Below, piece by piece: positions 60,073 to 64,000 of a DNA stretch of 64,000 nucleotides (position 1 is its first letter; every line of letters starts with the position of its first letter). The notes under the pieces are model-generated. The model worked only from the letters and a program-made list of their open reading frames with translations. It made no database searches and was not told where the DNA came from. Position numbers and translations under genes: made by a program. Source of the DNA: Thioalkalivibrio sp. ALJ12 (GTDB lineage: Bacteria; Pseudomonadota; Gammaproteobacteria; Ectothiorhodospirales; Ectothiorhodospiraceae); NCBI RefSeq assembly GCF_000378305.1, contig NZ_KB899539.1, positions 26,650-90,649 of the forward strand. Reading direction: 5' to 3'.

Positions 60073-60386
60073 CCCATGTGCTCAATCCAGCCCGAGCGAT
60101 AGGGGTCGGCGAGGTTCGGCGCGAACCTATTGGAGAGAGTGTGCTGGGGACCGGCCATCATGCGCGAGAGGGAAAATGGCACCGTGTTTGATAGCGGCTG
60201 TTGACCTCCAACATTCTTCCTTGACCAGTGTCGGCCCTGCTCGCTGCGATGCGTGCATCAAAGGGAGCTGGCAACTTCGGTTGCGCCTTGGGTTGACGCT
60301 CAAGCAGTGTCCCTTTTAGGGTTGCCCCGACCGTGTATTTAACCTTGGAAAACACGCGGTCGGGGCTAAGGGAAAAGGGAGGAAGT
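60073..60386 (+). other. Gap with leader hairpin before the beta-barrel gene
   Basis: A 314-bp gap. No gene is supported. TTGAC-like -35 candidates occur at about 60207 and 60292, without a clear -10 match. A strong stem-loop is present at 60324-60366. Confidence 0.5.
60324..60366 (+). promoter_or_regulatory. Strong hairpin in the 5' leader of the beta-barrel gene
   Basis: Perfect 10-bp stem GCCCCGACCG (60324-60333) / CGGTCGGGGC (60357-60366), extended through TGT/ACA with a bulge. It ends 11 nt before the AGGGAGGAAG ribosome-binding site. It resembles mRNA-stabilising leaders of abundant outer-membrane proteins, or a regulatory element; there is no T-tract. Confidence 0.55.
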
Positions 60387-61364
60387 ATGCAGAAGGATCG
60401 TTTCAAGTCGTCAGCCATTCGCGCGGCGCTGGGGTTTGGCGCTGCTGGACTTGCCATGCCGTTCGGGTCTGCTGCAGTCGCAGCTCCGGTGGGAAACCTT
60501 GCGGCATCACCGGACAATCGCTTCTCGGTCGACATCGGCCTGGAACATTCCCGACGCGACATGCACCAGCGGGGAACCGCCAACTACTGGACGTTTACTT
60601 CAGGGGATGAAACGCTAACCGAAGGTTTCCGGGGGCTGGACGCCCGAGAGGATCAGACGGATCTCTACGCCCAGATCAATTTTTCGGTTACCCCGCGTAT
60701 CGAATTGTACGGTCGGGCGGGAGCCACCCGTACCCGCCTGACGGACTTCGGTTCTTTCAACTACGAACTCACAGAAGAAGGTGCGTTTACCGAAGGCCCT
60801 GGAAATGGGGGCCGGATGAGTCTCGAGACCGGACCTTTCGATGCTGACGTGGGCGGATTTAGTTCCGGGTCGACCAGCACCGGTTGGCTTGCGGCACTGG
60901 GGGCCAAGTTCGATCTGCATGAGTGGGAAGACCATGGGGCTGGTCTGACTCTCGATGTGATGTATCAGATTCGGGATGCAGGGGGCGGCTGGGACTTGAT
61001 GACCCCCGTTTTTGCGGGTGGCGGTGATCCGATCCAGGCCCGAGGGGATGACCGAGTCCATGTCGATGGCTACAAGAGTTCCGAATGGCACGCAGCCCTG
61101 ATTCTGGAGCGTCGTGTCGGGTCTTTTCGGCCCTACGGTGGAATCAAGTACTCCCGGATCAAGAGTGACTATGATCTGGAACGTTCGAGCGAATTCGAAG
61201 CTTTTGATGGGCAAACCGGAACCCTGCGGATGCGGAACGACCGCGAGGTTGGCTTCCTGGGGGGCATGGAATACCTGATGACATCCAATATGAGTCTGAC
61301 GGGCGAGATCCGTGCGGGCGACGAAACCGCGCTCAACCTGGGCCTGCGTTATCGGTTCGAGTAG
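60387..61364 (+). CDS. Putative outer-membrane beta-barrel protein
   Basis: A 325-residue secreted protein with a signal peptide ending near SAAVAAP (about residue 33). Alternating aromatic strands include FSVDIGLEHSR, LYAQINFSVTPRIELYGRAGA, GWLAALGAKFDL, GLTLDVMYQI and TALNLGLRYRF close to the C-terminus, consistent with an 8-12 strand barrel. No specific family is recognised. Codon usage appears less GC-biased than in the upstream genes. The excellent GGGAGGAAG site and leader hairpin suggest high expression. It may serve surface-polysaccharide export or simply be a general porin-like protein. Confidence 0.75.
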   Translation: MQKDRFKSSAIRAALGFGAAGLAMPFGSAAVAAPVGNLAASPDNRFSVDIGLEHSRRDMHQRGTANYWTFTSGDETLTEGFRGLDAREDQTDLYAQINFSVTPRIELYGRAGATRTRLTDFGSFNYELTEEGAFTEGPGNGGRMSLETGPFDADVGGFSSGSTSTGWLAALGAKFDLHEWEDHGAGLTLDVMYQIRDAGGGWDLMTPVFAGGGDPIQARGDDRVHVDGYKSSEWHAALILERRVGSFRPYGGIKYSRIKSDYDLERSSEFEAFDGQTGTLRMRNDREVGFLGGMEYLMTSNMSLTGEIRAGDETALNLGLRYRFE

Positions 61365-61436
61365 TTGGGCCTGGCAGGGGTTTCGTGAGGTGACCCATAC
61401 AGTAAGCGGTCTCAGGATGGGATCTCTTACGGCCTC

Positions 61437-61461
61437 GATCCCGGGCACCAGCCGGGATCGG
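61437..61461 (+). terminator. Hairpin after the beta-barrel gene
   Basis: Stem CGATCCCGG / CCGGGATCG with a 7-nt loop in the 142-bp gap. It has no T-run, so it is only a weak terminator candidate. Confidence 0.35.
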
Positions 61462-61506
61462 GCCACGCCGGCCCGGACGCCCGGTCTCGTGGCCTGACTT
61501 CCCCAT

Positions 61507-62253
61507 ATGTCCGACTATGAAACCCTGTTTGAGGCGCGTGGCTCGAGCTATCAAAGGGCCATGGAGCTTGCGCCCACTGCTCGTGACGAAGAATTCCTGC
61601 AGTTGCTGGATCATGCTTCGCTGGCGGCCGGGGCCGTGGTGGCCGACGTTCCTTCGGGCGGGGGCTACTTGGAGCGCTATCTGCCCGACGGGGTCCGCCA
61701 CTGGACGCATGAGCCCTGCAGTGCCTTTTTGGCCAAAGTGCAACCCTCGAGATCTTCCAGACCACTCCTGCCATTTCCATGGCCTGCGCGGTCAGTCGAC
61801 GTGGTGGTCAGCCTGGCCGGTGTGCATCATCTGGATGACAAGAGCATTTTCCTTGCGGAGTGCCGTCGTGTAGCGAGGCCAGCCGGGCAGCTGGTGCTGA
61901 GTGACGTCGATGAATGTTCACCGATCGCTCGATTCCTGGACGACTTTGTCGGCAAGTTCAACAGCACGGGGCACCATGGATACTATCTTTCCGATTCGGA
62001 AGTTGCGCGGCTGCGGGACTCTGGGTGGGCAGTGCGTTCCGATTCTCCGGTACCCCTTCGCTGGCGATTCAAGGAGCGTCGCGAGATGACAGAGTTCTTC
62101 AGGCTGTTGTTCGATCTCCGTGGAATCGGCCCGGGGGAGCTGGAAGGCGAGATCCGTGACCGCCTTGGGGTGCACGAAAAGCCGGACGGCTCCCTTGATG
62201 TGCACTGGGAGTTGAGAACCGTTGTCGCGACAGCGGATAGCGAACCTGCATGA
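61507..62253 (+). CDS. Class I SAM-dependent methyltransferase
   Basis: A 248-residue protein. Motif I is VVADVPSGGGYLERYLP, and the later motif DVVVSLAGVHHLDDKSIFLAECRRVARPAGQLVLSDVDE is the methyltransferase type 11 core. A C-terminal region (about 150-248) has no recognised domain and may bind substrate. The stop overlaps the ATG of the ATP-grasp gene (62250-62253, ATGA), implying tightly coupled expression. Substrate unknown; small-molecule or peptide methylation are both possible. Confidence 0.82.
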   Translation: MSDYETLFEARGSSYQRAMELAPTARDEEFLQLLDHASLAAGAVVADVPSGGGYLERYLPDGVRHWTHEPCSAFLAKVQPSRSSRPLLPFPWPARSVDVVVSLAGVHHLDDKSIFLAECRRVARPAGQLVLSDVDECSPIARFLDDFVGKFNSTGHHGYYLSDSEVARLRDSGWAVRSDSPVPLRWRFKERREMTEFFRLLFDLRGIGPGELEGEIRDRLGVHEKPDGSLDVHWELRTVVATADSEPA

Positions 62254-63212
62254 TTCTGCCTGCGCCCGAATTGCGCGTCCTCGCCGTTTTTCAGCGGGAC
62301 GGCACGACGATTCACGACTATCTGTTCAACTACCTGTGGAAGAACTTTTCGATACGGCTCGACTGCGAACGCATTGAAGATGTGACGCACACTCAGGTGC
62401 GACGGGCAGACGTTGTGCTTATTGCGGCTTGCAACGCCTCAATGGAACACGAACGTTTGCTTCAGATCGAGTCATGGAGTGACGGGCTCAATCGTCCGGT
62501 GCTCAACAGGCCCGGGGCGTTGCTGGCGTCCGAGCGAGTGGCCCTTTCGCACAAGCTCCAGCGCGAGGGTATCGCAACGGCACGGGTGAAATACGTGCCG
62601 GACCGCGAGTCCCTGCTGACCGAGAGCGAACTCCGGTTTCCCCTGATTCTGAGAAGCGAGCTGTCCCATCTCGGCACGACGATGAAGAAGGTCGACGGGG
62701 TCGAGGACCTGTATGCGCTCGACGACGGATATTTCCACTCCAGGACCATTGCAGCGGAGTTTTTCGACTACGTCGATGCGGATGGCTACTACCGAAAGTA
62801 TCGCTGTGCCGTGGTGGGAGACTCGGTGATTCCTCGACACGTGATTTCGTCTCGTGACTGGAATATACATGCGGATTCGCGCGATAAGGACCGAATCGAG
62901 CAGCACCGCAAGGAGCATACCGAGTTCGTGAACGGCGAGCTTGCGGAGTCCGCCGAACTGCTTCGTGCCAGAGAGGCCACCGGGCTCGACTACGCCATCG
63001 TGGATTACGCCCTGATGCGTGATGGCAGGCCCTTCATTTTCGAAATGAACCCGTGCTACAGCATTATGGATGCGCAGACCTTCAAGCGTCCCTCCGCTCT
63101 TGCGCTACGGGAGGTGCACCATTATTGCAGGGCGTTCGGAGAGTTCCTGTACCGCTGTGCCGGGCGTTCCGCACCCGTCCCGCAATACGCTACCGAGCCT
63201 CTGGTGCTTTGA
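62250..63212 (+). CDS. ATP-grasp family protein
   Basis: A 320-residue protein resembling RimK/D-Ala-D-Ala-ligase-type ATP-grasp enzymes. An N-terminal pre-ATP-grasp region contains NRPGALLASERVALSHKLQREGI. The ATP-binding part has FPLILRSELSHLGTTMKKV (replacing the usual Gly-rich loop) and AEFFDYVDADGYYRKYRCAVVGD. The metal-binding end is DYAIVDYALMRDGRPFIFEMNPC. It probably ligates a carboxylate to an amine. The substrate is not predictable; pairing with a methyltransferase is suggestive of natural-product or peptide modification. Confidence 0.8.
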   Translation: MILPAPELRVLAVFQRDGTTIHDYLFNYLWKNFSIRLDCERIEDVTHTQVRRADVVLIAACNASMEHERLLQIESWSDGLNRPVLNRPGALLASERVALSHKLQREGIATARVKYVPDRESLLTESELRFPLILRSELSHLGTTMKKVDGVEDLYALDDGYFHSRTIAAEFFDYVDADGYYRKYRCAVVGDSVIPRHVISSRDWNIHADSRDKDRIEQHRKEHTEFVNGELAESAELLRAREATGLDYAIVDYALMRDGRPFIFEMNPCYSIMDAQTFKRPSALALREVHHYCRAFGEFLYRCAGRSAPVPQYATEPLVL

Positions 63213-63240
63213 AACCTCTATCGGAAAGGGCCGCCCCGCG

Positions 63241-63627
63241 ATGAAACCCAGCCTCGATGATCTGTTGATCTGCGATGACGTCCGGCGTGAAGACGATGGA
63301 CGCCTGTCCTTGATGGGTGTACACACGGGCGCCACTGTGGTTGTCCACCAGCTTCCAACCATTATCTCGCAACTGTCCTTCGTCTTGCGTTTCTCGGGCC
63401 TCGAGCGCGAACTGGAACTGTCCTCGCGGATCAAGGCCCCGGACGGGCACGAGGCGCATCCAGCGCCCGGCCGGAAGCTAGCGCCGCAGACACAAACAGG
63501 TGAAGCCCTGTACGTCCTGCAGGCCGCCCCGATCCAGATCAGCGTTGCGGGATGGCACGAACTTCACGTCAAGCTTGGCGCAACCACCCTCGAGACGGGT
63601 TTCCGAGTCGTTCGGCCTGACTCGTGA
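63241..63627 (+). CDS. DUF6941-like hypothetical protein
   Basis: A 128-residue protein. The N-terminus LDDLLICDDVRREDDGRLSLMGVHTG matches the pattern of DUF6941 proteins (short acidic CDxVRxExxGxxSLxGV motif followed by a beta sandwich). No catalytic residues are evident. ATG 63241 has GGAAAGGG upstream. It lies 28 bp after the ATP-grasp gene and may share its transcript. Function unknown. Confidence 0.65.
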   Translation: MKPSLDDLLICDDVRREDDGRLSLMGVHTGATVVVHQLPTIISQLSFVLRFSGLERELELSSRIKAPDGHEAHPAPGRKLAPQTQTGEALYVLQAAPIQISVAGWHELHVKLGATTLETGFRVVRPDS

Positions 63628-64000
63628 AGTCGAGGCTTTCACCCACGCATTCGCTCAGGGGGTGAGGGTGCGGTAGTTCACTCATCGGAACCTGTCGGGG
63701 CGTTGGTTTTCCGCGTAAGCGCATGCGGCTCGAAATGATTCGACCGGGCGGAACGCGCGGTGTTGGAACGCTCGCTGAACAGGTAGCGAAAGCGTCTAAT
63801 ACTTCGTTTGCCCCTGCTGCGAGTGCGTGGTCAAATTCGCAGCCACCCCCTGAGCATCCTGTAGGAGCTCAGCCCCCTGAGCGATGGGGTGCTGGTGATG
63901 CCTCCATCGGCCAGAGGGCTGGCCTCCTACGGGGGCAAAACGACAACGGCTGATGGAATGGAATTCGTCACGCCGCATGACGGTGGCATGTCCCTGTAGG
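63628..64000. other. Terminal gap with GTAGGAG-family REP sequences
   Basis: A REP pair occupies 63861-63930 (GTAGGAGCTCAGCCCCCTGA ... GGGCTGGCCTCCTAC), and another GTAGG begins at 63996 and runs off the window. 63628-63860 contains no gene I can support. A 76-codon open frame at 63723-63953 runs through the REP and looks spurious. Confidence 0.6.

Noticed and set aside
63723..63953. 76-codon open frame near the window end
   Set aside because: It passes through a REP hairpin pair, has no ribosome-binding site and shows no coding character.

Overview
The window is gene-dense, GC-rich gammaproteobacterial chromosome. Gene content and order point to the Chromatiales/Ectothiorhodospiraceae, and a Thioalkalivibrio-like haloalkaliphile is my best guess. 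That is an inference from very acidic proteins, synteny and a two-subunit pyruvate carboxylase; no 16S gene is present. No prophage, plasmid, CRISPR array or complete insertion sequence was seen. The accessory signal lies in small non-autonomous repeats and in a few unusual signalling or envelope genes.

Layout. 1-1592: the end of an RND pump gene and its outer-membrane lipoprotein. 1605-12572: a DNA-repair and translation block (mutS, a PilZ gene, pncC, recA, recX, a GIY-YIG gene, alaS, lysC, csrA, tRNA-Ser) resembling the E. coli pncC-recA-recX-alaS-csrA-serV and Pseudomonas alaS-lysC-csrA orders. 13114-17373: an ArsR-type regulator, YceF, and both pyruvate carboxylase subunits. 17505-20417: yceD-rpmF-plsX-fabH. 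20522-24799: a CYTH enzyme, a family-5 uracil-DNA glycosylase, uvrC, pgsA, tRNA-Gly and tRNA-Cys, the last four in E. coli order. 24958-27463: a GntP-type permease with glycerate kinase.

27540-36181 is a signalling block. It holds a periplasmic-sensor GGDEF/EAL protein, a response regulator-PAS-GGDEF-EAL protein with an HDOD-GAF-histidine kinase, and a MinD/FlhG-like ATPase. 36107-40547 holds small household genes, a Rieske ferredoxin and a DUF1631 protein. 40612-45988 holds a solute-binding protein translationally coupled to a PP2C phosphatase, with a divergent gene that fuses a periplasmic binding domain to a UPF0126/TRIC-like channel. 46005-49062 holds CysZ/EI24-like, DUF3185, FGGY kinase and queF genes. 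49177-56015 is smc-zipA-ligA. 56614-63627 is a surface-polysaccharide-like region: a membrane nucleotide-sugar dehydratase, ugd, a beta-barrel protein, a methyltransferase overlapping an ATP-grasp gene, and a DUF6941-like protein.

Four repeat systems are interspersed. (a) Three copies of a 267-298 bp inverted-repeat MITE; each has the same end 16-28 bp upstream of a gene start (mutS, pgsA, the dehydratase). (b) A pair of 112-bp elements in inverted orientation flanking the GIY-YIG gene. (c) A tandem duplication of about 183 bp that starts inside tRNA-Ser and conserves RNA-like stems through a compensatory change. (d) Two REP-type hairpin families, one with a GTAGGAG head (including an 84-bp tandem array) and one with a GTGGGAG head.
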